Assembly (NCBI RefSeq): GCF_041260155.1
Contig: NC_091933.1
Coordinates: forward strand, 22,184,599-22,248,598
Length of the DNA stretch: 64,000 bases
Origin: Ptychodera flava
Lineage: Eukaryota; Hemichordata; Enteropneusta; Ptychoderidae
Direction: 5' to 3'
Below the pieces are notes generated by a model, which was given only the letters and a program-made list of their open reading frames with translations, did not search any database and was not told the DNA's origin. The translations under genes and the position numbers were made by a program. Within the stretch, counting starts at the first letter, position 1. Every line of letters begins with the position of its first letter. Below are positions 39,501-51,112 of the stretch, one piece after another.

Positions 39501-42500
39501 GAAATAAACCATGGCCATTACACGTAGATTCCAGGATGATGCATCCAGTGTTGGAAAAAGAGTGGAAAACAGTAGCAGCACACTTCCAGATGATAATTGA
39601 TAGCTCAGGTCACCGACACTGATTTTTGTAGCAAAAGTATCCTGTTATAAACACTTCTAAACTACCGCACTTCTTGTTCTGCTACCGCAGTGTTACGAGG
39701 TCGGTCTTGAAGGCGACATTCATGTAGTGGAACCACACTTTCCTCACAGTGAGTGTAACTGAACAAGCATTTGGCACACACAGTTTCAAAACGCATGAAC
39801 AGAGAAACTGCTGGGGGAGCAGTAGCAAATCAGCTGTGACCTCAAGTGATTGCTCTGGTGAACTTGCTACGTCAGGTCACACGGAATGTAATTGCCATGG
39901 CAACCAGCTGCGGCACCTGACACTGTACACAAGACTCATGAGGTCTCACCACAGGAAACTTTACTTCACTGTTGGTACCAATTAAACCAGCTTGAATACC
40001 GCCAGGTGTTTTCATGTAAAATTTTGACAAAGCTTACAGATGACCTGAAGCTGCTGAATGATGACAACTCAGAACTGAGTGATATTCCTGATCTTTGAAT
40101 GACATAATCATGGACAATTTTTTGACACCCTTTGAATGTATTTATAAGTCAATTATTTCAATCTTTAATTCTTATTGCAGAGCTCTGTACTATCAGGATC
40201 TACGGGGGGTAGTAGTACTGCTGTTTACAGTTACGGAACTAACTGAGAAGTCATAATGTTCTTAAATTCGTATTTTGAACTACCGGTATGATATCAGAGT
40301 AGAGCTGAGAACATAAGCTCACACAGTTATGTAATTTCAATACAGTAACCATTAACTGTTTTTAGTAGATTCTTAGTAAGGCCAAAAAATACAATAGGTT
40401 TGTTTCTGGTCATTGACATCTGGCAAAAATGATGCGGCGACACGATTTTTTCATTTTGTTTTGGTGGACTTTGATACATTTTCCACTTTTTTCCATGGGG
40501 TCCAGAAAATGAAAAGCAGGAAAAAATGACTGGTCACAGACTTTGAAATGATGCGGGCGGTGACCACAAACAAATCTATTTTTTTTGACCTTACATCTAT
40601 TGTTCTCTGTGACTGCTCTTCATCACACGTGTTGTGGCTGCCTCTTTGGCTATGCGTCTGAATACTCTTCCTTGCGGCATACTTTGTGCCACAAGTCATG
40701 ACGCCTGCCAGTGCTTGTAGCAGATGCTATTGAACAATGTATGTTTTTGAATTTACTTTCAAATTACAGAGTTATCTTAAGCAACTTCATAACTTTTGTA
40801 TTTGCAAATTTTGATCACAGTAAAAATTATTGAAGTTGTGACCTTGATGTGGGATGATGCACTCTTGAGAATTGTGGGATTGTGATGGCTAATATGCATA
40901 CTGTACGCAGTCATATGTCATGTGTAGCCACTACAAACCACACACCAATGGTGATTTTTTTTTCCAAGTAGTCGGTCAGATACATACTCTATGTAAAGAT
41001 AGAGACACACTGCACTAGCCATAATGTTGATATACATTGACTCTGTCATTTTTAATTTTTTCACTTTTCGTCTAAAAAACTTTAAAATATGCATGTACTG
41101 GTTAATTATTGGTTAATTATTGGGAAGTGGCAGTGCTGTATAGGGGTTTATGCTGAGTGTTGACGTATCAGATCTAACTACAACAGAATCTTTTGAAATT
41201 GCATAGTGATAATAACCTGCTTGTCCAGACTTTCTCACAACAGAGTCATAATGGACAATCAATGCCTGCTACTACAGGCTATAAAATATTTGTAATTATA
41301 GTTTTTTTGATTTCATGAGGTATTATTTGTTTGGCCAACAGAATTAAAAGTGAAAATTTTGCCAGGTAGTAAAGATATAATGAGAGAGATAACAATACAC
41401 AATACAGTAACATGGAACGTGATTTGGGAGAGAGAAATTAACAATCTGGGCATCAATTGACCCAAGACGTATGTACTTTTTGTGCACTCTAAGCCATGGT
41501 AATTGTGTTGATTAAAGGACAAAATGTTATGCTTGCGTCCATGTACATTTACAGTATAACAATGATCCATACTCAACTGAAACAACACATAAACTTAACT
41601 TGACATTTTTGGACAATGCAGCTTGTAGACATACTTGGTTATATCTGAATGTCATACCAATCACCTCAAATCACGTCATACGTGAACTGATAAATCTTGA
41701 AAAGTCATTGAGTCTCTAATTATTCAAGATCACATTTGTTTCTTTCCTTGAGGAGTTTGTAAACAATGTAGTTTTGTTTTTTAGTTTCAAGTTTCTTAAG
41801 ACTTGACACATGCCATTAACATTATGCCTGAACAAAACAAAATTCATTAATTTTCTCTACAGATAACTCTTAACCCATAAATTACGTCATAGCATTATTC
41901 TTTATAATTTTCAAATGATTTTCCACGTAGCCAGCTCATAACATGCACATTTCTAAAAATTGCCAGTCTGTTTTCTCCTTATCACCCTTTTGTTGTTTGA
42001 CTGGAGTTTTGAGAAATTTTAGTGCGTATCATATCTGCTAATTCTCGCTAAATCACTCAAAACGGTCGGCGTTACAAACCATACGATCACAAAATTTGCA
42101 ACAGCACACGACTATACATGTTTTCCAACACGTATACAGACTGTACGCCAAATAAGGAATGTTTTCACAGACACAAGGTTAAAGTTCATACTGCAGACAT
42201 GACATCATAGGTTTATTCTCCCTGTACCAAGAACTGCGTGGTCACATGAGTAAGGACAATCACAGAGTCAACTCCTTGCTTCAGTTCGGCTTCAGCATTC
42301 TTGCTTCTGAACAGCTGACAAAGCATAGACCCCGCAGACTGCAAGGGTTCAGCATCACCTCAATTGCGAACTCGTTACCAAAAGATGAAGAATTACTTTG
42401 TATAGTTGTCCTGTGCACCATAGCAGAATATGCTGACAAAGGTCTTTTCAGTTTACTGCCAATTGTTGACTCAAAGTCTGCCATTTTATTATTCAAAGGG

Positions 42501-45500
42501 TTGTCAGAATGTTCAGTGGAGCTTCAAAGCCCTGGATGACAAGAATGCTTCTTGCTGGCTCTAACAGGTGAATAACACTGATACAATTGAAGCAGCATTT
42601 TTGACAAAGTGAAACTGCATCTTTGAAGGCCACCAAATGTGTACATATATACCCTACCTCCATGCTTGTTCCAAGCCCATGTGCATTATCAAACAGCTAT
42701 GGTAAAACACCATGGGCAGAAAAATAAATGTACAAGACCTACCGGCATAGCTGTTTATCCTTCAGGAATCCCTCAAAATGGCAAAATATTGATTCAATCC
42801 ACAGCTGGAGGTAACTGTATATTGATTTTGTTGGGCCACACAAATGGGAAGCTGCCCTCAAACAACTTCAATTTAAACAGGAAGTTAGCTAGTGCATTAA
42901 GTTTCGGTCGTAGAGGGCGCTAGATAAGGCAAGGGAATTTTTCTGTTGCCAAGACAGATTCAAAAGTTTGGCTGGTATTACAGTCATTGAGATTATTACA
43001 TTTATGGAGGTTACAGGGCTGACCTTACATAGGCATGCCTGTGCAGACAAGCATGTTAACTTTATCTCGTTTTTTTGTCAAATTAAATGCAACTATTTTT
43101 TTGTCGTCATGAGGGGAAACAAATACTAGTAATTGAAAGAAATTCAAAAGTATGGTTTTCTGTGCATGGTAAACGTTCCATTTTATTCTAAAATTGCTAC
43201 CAAATTGTGTTTCTTCTGAGTTCATCTGGAGTACCCTTATAGGGGTATTATTGTATAAAATACAGAGTTGGTTTCGTTTCCCATTGACAAACTTATCTAT
43301 TTTAAGAACACAACTCCTGAAGTGGACAACTGTTCTTATACACGAAAGTGTTTCAAAATTTGTGCAGGAACATTAATTGCCATAAAATAACACCTTCATA
43401 TCACTTCAACTACTTCAGTTATACAGTTTAAGAAGTGTTGCGTCATGTTATTATATGACCGCATTTAACATTAATGATTGATTCATGGCAGGCATCTTGT
43501 TGCTGCCAATTCCCCATTTTGACATGATCCCAAGATTAACAAACAGAGAAAAAGCCTGAATGGGTTTGGAGAGCGCCCTTTGACATTGAGTAAACAGGCT
43601 GACCTTGCTGTAACCTTCTTACTGCATAATGCCCTATTCTTTATTCAACAGCAGTGAACCATGACAGGGTTGCGTGTGTGTTTGGGAGTTAGTGTAATTC
43701 TATGACAGGTTTTACATGGGTCATTTTAAAATGTGTAAAAATTTTCAAGTTTTCCATATGATTTAGGCACGATTACTGCTATCAAAAACTGTATCTGTAT
43801 TAGTGTATATTGTTGAGGTGTGGGACTGCAGGAATATTTTCACACCTGTAAGGTGATGCCACCCTGGGGATGCCACCCAGCCAAACTCTCTTTAAAAACA
43901 TACGGCACTAATAGCCTAGACTGGCTCTCTCCATGATCCAATCCTGTGGAGAGCCCCTGTGGATAGAGGGACTGTGTTCTAGGGCATGAATCTTTTCATC
44001 TATTTTAATTGTTGCAAATCACAATGGTTTGTTTCAGTTTAAAAAGAGGCAGCTGCTGACATGCCATTGTAACCTTACTCCGTGGCCAGAACAGCCCACC
44101 AGATCAATGGCTGTGCCAATACATTAAGATCAAGAATACCAGGGCAGGGAAATACGATGTAACTCCAGCCAACTGTCAGGTTTACCCCACTTAGATTCAT
44201 TACATAATAACAAACACATTCCTAGCATTGCTCGGTTGACAAGTTTTTTTTACACATTAAAGTCTAGACTTGTCTACTTGTCATGGTTCTGCGATGTACA
44301 AAAATAAAAATGGGATTACTGTATTATTGTCTATGTGTGGGTAAACTGTAATTATTACTTTCATAACAAGCAAGTCTATAGACTGTCGAAGCAAGGATAT
44401 TCTTTTGTACTCCATAGGTATTCTTCACAATGTTTGAATCCTAAAGTAACTCTATAAGAATATGCATGTCCAGGCTGCTTGTAATAAAATATGATAATAG
44501 TCTGCCCGGTGATAAGGTTATCTGCCTATGAGCAATTTTGGCAAAAGATGTGAAAGAAATGAGGGGGGCTGTTGTTCACAAAAGTTCTTTTATGATATTT
44601 TGTATACATGATTCTGTGACCTTTGTATTATTTTAACTGCAAAAGTTGAAAATCATTCTTCAAAATTCTTCGTTTTTAAACACACATCGCCAAAGACTTA
44701 TGAGGGAGACTAGTCCAACTGGAAATATTCCCTTTTTTTAGACTACATCCAGATCAAGCCATGAGGATTGCAGGTCAAAATACTGTCAACCATTTTTTTT
44801 CTGTCAATTGATTGAATAATAAGTACATAAAGTTGGGATGAAGAGTTTGATTTTGGAAGGGGTGTTCAAAAGTGGAGGAAAAATGCTGAGCAAAAATTTT
44901 GTGAAATTTTTTTTGCAGCCATGTTGTTGATCTTTATCGTGGAATATATTCATATGAATATCAGCTGAAAAAAATGTATGACATGTATAAATTTGGAAGA
45001 AAAATTAGCAGGCATACAACACAAAATTTGTATTTTGGAACACACGAAAACATATGCATCATGTCAGCATCCTGACCATCCCCACCCAAGATTTAATGGT
45101 CCATCCCTTCTTAGAATGGAAACAACAGGCATCATGGGATAGCTTGCCAATAAATGCCTTTAAAGACAAAAGCAGCAGTCCCGGTGCTATTTACACTAAT
45201 TGTCCAAGGTCACTTATCAAAGTGGCCCATTAGCTTTCTAGGCCTTTGTGTCAGTCTGCAGTGGCGTTTTTTAAAATGAAGCCAGCACTGCAAAAGGAAT
45301 ATAGCCTATCAAAAATCAATAAAAATTCACAATTTCTGTCAGTTTTATTTTGAAGTAGGGAGATATGCACCAGCTTGTCTGTTGTGACTGATTTACTGAG
45401 GGCAATTTATTAAGATGTTCGGGGAAAACTACTGAAGCCTGTTAGATCGACGGCTCAACTGTCTTTGGCCAGTGAATATGAAGCAATTTGCATCAGCCCT

Positions 45501-47978
45501 GCATTCTCAATTTGCAGGGAATTGAAAACATGTCACTGTGCTTCTTTACACATCTCAAAGTGTAATACTCTGCATACAAACTGAATTCTATGACCTATTC
45601 AACATATCCTGTGCATTGAGTGAAATGTAAATACGGCCGCCAATAGACTCTAGCTCTTCGAGGGTCTATGGTGCAACCAATAATGTTGAAAAGAGAAAAA
45701 AAAAGCAAAACAAATTGGTTGATAGAGGTTTTTCTGATGCTCAAACACATTTTCCAAGAACATAAACTCTTTACACTCATGTCATCCTTGATTAACATAA
45801 ATGAGCCTGCTAAATTGCAGTTTCTTTCTACAGTTTTGTGGCACGGTCCCTCCACAAAGACCTGGGGACATTTTACCAACATCATAATGAGCGGTTTCAA
45901 ATAGGGTTTCTGTGCTTGAGGGTGTACCATTAACATTTCAAAAGGTGCAAATTTGCATGTTGAGGGTCTTTGACACTTCCATGCACAAAGTCCAGACGTG
46001 TAAAGTTGTTGTTGTTTCTATTGTTTATAAATTATATGAAACTATCTGTGGGGTACAGTGCCCCTGTTCTGGGCAACTTGGTATAAACTGGGCGGCAGCT
46101 GTGACCTTGAATTTTCTCTAAGGGATCTACACTGGAGGGATGAGGGGTTATCCAAGTACCGGATTTTGTAAATGCACCAGGGTTTACAATTTACAAATAT
46201 GGCTATTCACTGATACCTCACCTAAACATGTCTGTAAACAATGTGCCACCCTCTTGTTGGCACAACATTACATAATTCCAGTTATGTTTAAATCAAAATC
46301 TCTTGGAATCTGAAGGATAATCCCTTGCTAGCTTGGCCATAAAGCAACAATCGTGTGTTGACAACCAAGTGTGGTATTTTCAATTAACACATTGTTTATA
46401 CAATGTTATCGCAATTAACAGTTAGGCTACAGCTGTCTGCTACCTGTTGATCGCAAGACGGTTCCCTTTCAAAAATGCTGAGGGAACGACAAGTGGCCAT
46501 TTAATAAATACTAGGCATAACGCCGAAATGCAATAAATATGAAAGAAATAGATCGCCTTTGCCTTACATACACTGCTGGTGTGACCTTCATCAACAATGT
46601 CATTTGACATTGTTGGCGAATACCTTGTGCTGAGTGTTGCGGGACCATTAATTCAAGGTAAACAGCTATTGAAAAGCCTCGATACAATGACAGTTCGATG
46701 CCTGCATTGTCGATGAAGAATATGCAGCGCTGGTGATTTTTCAAGAAGATACGAATTTGCATGGCATTGTTGCCGCCAGTGTCCGAGCTAAATGAACGCA
46801 GCTATCTCTGTATACTGAAAGGGTCACGCTTGGTCATAGTACTCACGCGATCTGAAGCTTCACCGATAAGAACACGCTTCTCTGGTGTGCGAGCTTTGGA
46901 TATCGGTTGAACAAAATGCATAACAACAAGTCCGCAAGCTTGCGTTTTGAGGATAAACGATCCTCAAGGCCGAATTATAAACGTGCCGTACCCAAGTTGC
47001 TTTCCGGACGTATTATTATTAACTTGTCAATTTTCTATGAAAGCCGCGCATTCATAACGGCAGTTTTTAAAGTAAATACTCGCTCGTTCACGTGAAGTGC
47101 CGATGTAACTTATCGGAATATCAACATTTACAGTGTGCCAACATGTTGAGCTGCCTTCAACAATATTTATTCCATGGCTACGGAAAATTATGATGATAAA
47201 GACCACTGCGTCAAAATTTTGTTGATAACATTTTTATGTTGTTAGTATTATATCGTGGTCTAATGCCAAGATAACATGCCTTTCTAGTTTCTACGCTCTT
47301 TTCTACCCATAATTTAATTCGAAACGTGTACAGGTTATCAGTTCGAAAAATATTTATAGCGCTGAAGACATTTCTTTCATAATCAACCATTATATTACAT
47401 ATCGCGTCATCATAGTATTGATCAAATATCCTTCGTGCTGGCGATTTGTACTTCACTTCAAAATGGCGTTGAGCTTGTTCAAACTGTGAACTGTCACGGT
47501 CAAAGGGCCAGGCATCATATGGGCGTTCACTCATTGCGTACTAGTACCTGTAGGCTTTTACCACATGTTTACAATTTTCTAACAAACGCGCCGTATAGCG
47601 CGTGCAGTGGCGCGGCCGGCGGTGAGATGGGACCATGCCGACCAAGCACATGGCGATCGATCATCTGAAAATTACAATATCTATATGAAATAATTTCCAC
47701 TCGATGGATGATTTGCAATGCGAGGGCAATGAACCAACCTTTTGTTGGACCTTTCGCACAGGCGTACTTTCTTCATCACTGGAAAACTCCGACTTTAACG
47801 GTGAATCCCCATCGCCACCGGGCTGGATGTTCCGGAGGGGAGTCAAATGCTTCAAGTACAACTTCACGTACGTATCTTTCCTCGCGTCGCTTGGAGGTAG
47901 TCCGATGTTGTGCGCAACAAGATCACTTTTCAGACGTTCTTTTGTGAGACTTGCGGGATCGTCAGATATTTGAGGCAT
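27531..47978 (-). CDS. TMPO: LAP2/thymopoietin-like LEM-domain inner nuclear membrane protein, 5 coding exons
   Basis: A LEM-family protein expected in the inner nuclear membrane, tethering chromatin through BAF and contacting lamins. Exons in transcript order: 47978-47739, 30780-30648, 29991-29884, 29317-29272, 27852-27531; 849 nt, 282 aa. Residues 1-50 form the LEM-like domain (MPQISDDPASLTKERLKSDL, RKDTYVKLYLKHLT), matching the human LAP2 start MPEFLEDPSVLTKDKLKSEL. A FSSDEESTPV linker also matches. The BAF-binding LEM domain is at about 100-139 (LSDRELAEELKNFGMSPGPI, then YERKLVRL). An acidic Ser/Asp linker and a basic segment follow. One transmembrane helix lies at about 237-258 (LIPVFVQIIILLLVALFIFL), resembling the tail of LAP2-beta, with a short lumenal tail. 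The protein is compact, like the smaller vertebrate isoforms. Exon 3 is symmetrical (phase 1-1). The first intron is 17 kb. It shares a promoter region with APEX2. Confidence 0.9.
28254..28495 (+). mobile_element. MITE family C, copy 2
   Basis: About 242 bp in LAP2 intron 4, with inverted termini AAAGGGATACAGTTGTCGG and (inverse) AAAGGGAAACAGTCGTCGG. Its right end abuts the long foldback element starting at 28498. Confidence 0.7.
28498..29171. mobile_element. Foldback element with ~270-bp inverted repeats
   Basis: The left arm (28498 to about 28770) and right arm (about 28905 to 29171) are nearly identical in inverse orientation, with a handful of mismatches and small indels. The loop is about 135 bp. 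Outer ends read AGTACATTTACC / GGTAAATGTACT. It lies in LAP2 intron 4, immediately left of exon 4. No transposase is present. The arms' high identity implies a recent insertion. Confidence 0.7.
29506..29728. mobile_element. piggyBac-like MITE, family A, copy 2
   Basis: A 223-bp unit bounded by TTAA, with ends TTAACCCTTTAAGCGC and GCACTCAAAGGGTTAA. It lies in LAP2 intron 3 and is similar throughout to the copies at 154 and 51508. Confidence 0.75.
31190..31241. repeat. CTCGAG mini-hairpin element, copy 2, with perfect 7-bp flanking repeat
   Basis: A 38-nt hairpin (31197-31234; CATAGACCCTC ... GAGGGTCTATG) is flanked by ACTATAC on both sides (31190-31196 and 31235-31241). The exact 7-bp direct repeat indicates insertion with target duplication. 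Confidence 0.65.
31547..31582. repeat. CTCGAG mini-hairpin element, copy 3
   Basis: Stem TAGACCCTCGAGAAA / TTTCTCGAGGGTCTA around a short CTA-type loop. No clear flanking duplication. It lies 313 bp from copy 2 in the same intron. Confidence 0.6.
33390..34440. repeat. Tandem array of ~145-bp monomers
   Basis: About six to seven diverged monomers, each with GGCAAAAATT, AAAATACAAAATTG, AGATTTCATC, CCTAGGAACCTGTATAC, AATATCAA and a TTTTTGAGAA block. Monomer starts are near 33604, 33747, 33896, 34041, 34176 and 34320, with a further diverged monomer before 33604. The array runs directly into repeat D. Frames on both strands are by-products of the repeat. Confidence 0.75.
34436..36170 (+). repeat. 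Repeat D, copy 1, interrupted by a hAT-like insertion
   Basis: 34436-34735 plus about 36147-36170 align, in order and orientation, with the uninterrupted copy at 37166-37482. Shared blocks include TGCAGGATTGGTGTACATTC, GAAAGACCCCTAAA, CAGTCTGTTCAGC and TATATCACAACTTC. Confidence 0.7.
34736..36146. mobile_element. hAT-like non-autonomous element inserted in repeat D
   Basis: About 1.41 kb with inverted ends CAGTGTTTCC / GGAAACACTG, a terminal sequence typical of hAT elements. The paralogous uninterrupted repeat at 37166 defines the insertion point. CCTAT occurs on both sides, a partial target duplication (an 8-bp one is expected for hAT; decay or misplacement by a base is possible). Internal frames at 34719-34973 and 35061-35390 have no recognisable transposase domain. 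Confidence 0.6.
37166..37482 (+). repeat. Repeat D, copy 2 (uninterrupted)
   Basis: A direct repeat of 34436-34735/36147-36170, ending in an inverted TATCACAACT / AGTTGTGATA hairpin. High similarity, several small indels. Confidence 0.7.
37560..37700 (+). repeat. 3' tail-like dispersed repeat ending in a hairpin
   Basis: ACGGACATACATACACACAT-type sequence, then GGACGCCGGACGGATACAC, then a terminal stem-loop (ATAGACTA / TAGTCTAT around TACCCCCGG) and CTAA. A 3' stem-loop followed by CTRR is reminiscent of Helitron ends, but no 5' end was identified, so the class is unresolved. Confidence 0.35.
45640..45671. repeat. CTCGAG mini-hairpin element, copy 4 (degenerate)
   Basis: CCAATAGACTC ... CGAGGGTCTATGG: the outer stem is retained and the core has decayed relative to copies 1-3. 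Confidence 0.45.
47211..47534 (-). CDS. Small ORF in LAP2 intron 1, unrecognised
   Basis: An ATG-initiated 107-codon frame on the LAP2 strand, about 200 bp downstream of LAP2 exon 1. The product starts MSERPYDAWPFDRDSSQFEQ, is rich in charged and aromatic residues, and continues EVKYKSPARRIFDQYYDD. Its composition looks more protein-like than nearby frames. I could not identify the family. It could be a nested single-exon gene, an alternative exon, or chance. Confidence 0.3.
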   Translation of the reverse strand: MSERPYDAWPFDRDSSQFEQAQRHFEVKYKSPARRIFDQYYDDAICNIMVDYERNVFSAINIFRTDNLYTFRIKLWVEKSVETRKACYLGIRPRYNTNNIKMLSTKF

Positions 47979-48289
47979 GTTCATCAATTTGAAAGACAGT
48001 TCTAGGTAATGGATGTGAACAGAGATAGAGCACGGCTGGGACAAATTCTCCTACCAAGAAATCAACCCGCCACAACAGACGCCACTCGGTGAATGTGACG
48101 TTTACAGGGATTGGCTATTCATTCAGCCCGTGAAGGACGCTCATCGCCGTAATACACCAATCAGAACGAGCCATTCATCACTAAGATGCGCATGTGTAGT
48201 GACCCACGATGTCTTGACCCATATGATGTACAACCACCGTCCATTCCCTTTGCTTTGATAACATTTGGTAACATTCTCACAAATTGAAG
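47979..48289. promoter_or_regulatory. Bidirectional LAP2-APEX2 promoter region
   Basis: 311 bp separate the two divergent start codons. Visible motifs: ATTGG (CCAAT on the minus strand) at 48110-48114, CCAAT at 48157-48161, TGACG at 48096-48100 and an NRF1-like TGCGCATGTG at 48187-48196. There is no obvious TATA box. CCAAT and NRF1-type motifs are common in short bidirectional promoters of housekeeping and DNA-repair genes. Factor binding is inferred. Confidence 0.6.
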
Positions 48290-51048
48290 ATGAAGATACT
48301 TTCTTGGAATATCAACGGACTGCGCGCGTGTAAAACCAAACTCGAGAAATTGTTTGAGTCATTGGACGCAGATATAATTTGCCTACAAGAAACAAAGATC
48401 ACACGTACGTACATCATCGTTGCGTTGTTGTGCTTGTGGTGTAAACTTCCGGTTTGCCACTTGCACTGTAGTCTGTACACTGTACAGTTACACCACACAT
48501 ACATGCACGCGCTGCATTACTCTTGTGCCATTTCCATCTTGAACGAACCACCCGTAAACCCAACACTGCAGGAAATGCTGATATGTGTCGTATAAGTGCT
48601 ATTTTACTGAGTCGTTTGCGTGAAAGAGAAAACAATGTGTATGCAGTCATGAGCGCGCGTGCTTGTATGACGGGCATGTCTCAATCACTATCAGTGCATA
48701 CTCCCTGGATAACACCACCACTTTTTGTATGCATGGTAACACTAATCTGTTATTGCAGTCATCTTTAAGGTTCAGCTTCAGGATCCACATGGTTGCTATA
48801 TTTGCACTGCCTGTTTTATTATTGTCATTGTCCAGGATTAAGTATAGAACAATCGGAAAAAATGCTCATATGACATTTCTCTTGTGTGTGTGACAGTATA
48901 AAATACACCCCTACACGTAAATGTTGTCTGCTTTTCCCTCGCGACACACTCATCGGGCAACACGTCATCCCGTCCCGGTATATTCATTTGTAAGCATAGA
49001 TACTTGAGAGGGTGTATAGTAGAGGAATGTATGATTTATATTCCAAAGTTTGACACACAAGAATAGATCTGTCAAGTTTCAATTTCTTGTCCACACTCAC
49101 AACAACATCAAAATGAGTAACAACAAATAAACATTAATTTAATTAATTGGCAATTTTTGATGTTGTACAGATGGTCAGTTAGATGAAGCCTCGGCCATAG
49201 TTGATGGCTACAACTCATATTTCAGTTTGTCAAGGGGAAAGCAAGGTTACTCAGGTAAGAAATGTTCCTTTGGCTCTGCAAGGTTGACATGCCAACCCTA
49301 TTTCATGAAATGCAGTATGGGGCAAGGGTGGTATATCCTGGTAATGGAAACTCACTTTCATGGTGAGACACATGTAATTTAAGCTGGATGATAACGTTAT
49401 TGCCATGCTTTCGGGTGCCTGCAACGCCTGATTTAAGGAACTGTTAACCCTTATATCCTGCCACTTACCCATCTGCCAAGTCTGTAAAAAGTGTTATGAC
49501 CTAATACCTTTACGCACTTTCGCCTACTTGGCGTGGTATGTTATGGTAGGTTTAGTCAGTAAAAAAATTATGGGAACTGTAACTATGTTCTATGAGGCCT
49601 TCAAATGTTCAACTCTTTGTTAAAATGCAACCTATGGGACGTTGTCTGTAAACAATTTGACCCAATGGTGACATATGAACTTGACAGGATAAGGGTTAAT
49701 GAATATATACTTGTTATCCTGATATTGTGATATTGCAATGGCACCCTTGCCTTTTTGTGTATGTGCAGGAAATATTGTCAATTTGATCTGTGTTTCTGCA
49801 AAATGAATTTTTCAGATTAATGATATCACTCTTTACTGATTCAAGGTGTGGCAACTTTCTGTCGCGATAGTGCATCGCCAATAGCAGCTGAAGAGGGTTT
49901 GACTGGACGACATGCAAGTAGTGCTGGGAAGGAAAAAGTTGGTTGCTATGGTGATCTCACTGACTTCACAGATGAAGAGCTGCAGAGCCTTGACAATGAG
50001 GGCCGATGTGTCATCACGGTGCATAAAATAAAGTATGTCTCTTTTTATAGAATTTAATTTATACTCACACTGCAGATAGGAAACGGTCAATGCTTTTTTG
50101 AAAGAAATGACATGCACTGACATAAAGAGATAGCAAAGTTTGGCCAATGTTAATGAATATGACAGTCTTAAGCTTCATTACAGGGTACTCATATACAAAA
50201 TGTAATTTGACACTAGTGATGCGAAGTGCACATAAAGTTTTCAATGCAAACTAAAATGGTTTTCATAGAGCCTCATCCCTTACCCTAACTCTGACAACTC
50301 CCTAGGATGCTGCAGTCCAGTGTGCAAGTCTTGAAGTCTAGTTTGCTAGTCCTACAGTCTGCTACCTGCAGTTTAATTAACTAACCCAATAGTGTGTTAG
50401 TCCTGTAGTCTGGTTTGTTAGTCCTGCAATCTAGCTGCTAGTCCTGAAGTCTAGTTTGCCAGTCCTGAAGCTTAATGTGTAAGTCCTTTTGTCTAGTTTG
50501 CTCGTCCTGTGATCTAGATTGCTAGTCCTACATACGTTTGATATCATACAAATACACTAATATTCATTACATTATCAGACTATAGACCTTTCTCACGGCC
50601 CCCTTGCTGGCTACGCACTGCAGCTGGTGTAACCAGGGTCAGCAAGGTGGCATAACCTTTTTAGGCTATGCTGGCTTGTGATGAGTCAGTCTACACCAGC
50701 CATAGTGTGTAGCCAGCAAGCAGCTGTGAGACTCTAATCAGACCCGTGCAATGGGAAATTCATAGATCTGAGCATAATATTTCGTGGTCTTCGACCTTCG
50801 ACCACTGGATTGCTCACCCCTGTGATGCATAATTTAGGAATAAAGTTTAGATTTTATATTTAAAATTGTTGAGGTAGTAGTGTGCTGTTGACTTGTCTAC
50901 GGGCTACTGCTGTTGCCCTCATATACTGGTAAAGTGAGATGTATGGTGTTACCATGCAACTTACAGGATTATTATTGCTCTTTAGAGGTGCACTTCATGG
51001 TGGAAGGTCAATAGCTATATATGTATAAATAGATAAATAAATAAATAA

Positions 51049-51112
<64 letters not shown>

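Larger units (their letters stand above)
30781..47738 (-). other. LAP2 intron 1 (~17 kb), repeat-rich
   Basis: Holds two CTCGAG mini-hairpins, a ~145-bp tandem array (33390-34440), a direct-repeat pair interrupted by a hAT-like insertion, another mini-hairpin (45640) and a possible small nested ORF (47211-47534). From about 37.7 to 45.6 kb I see AT-rich DNA without convincing exons. The longest frame there (42246-42539) has no recognisable domain. A CTCF-like half-motif, GTAGAGGGCGCTA, lies near 42909. Confidence 0.6.

Noticed and set aside
48284-48289. Non-ATG start two codons upstream of the APEX2 ATG
   Set aside because: TTG is not a normal start here; the ATG at 48290 aligns with the family N-terminus (SWNING at the expected distance).
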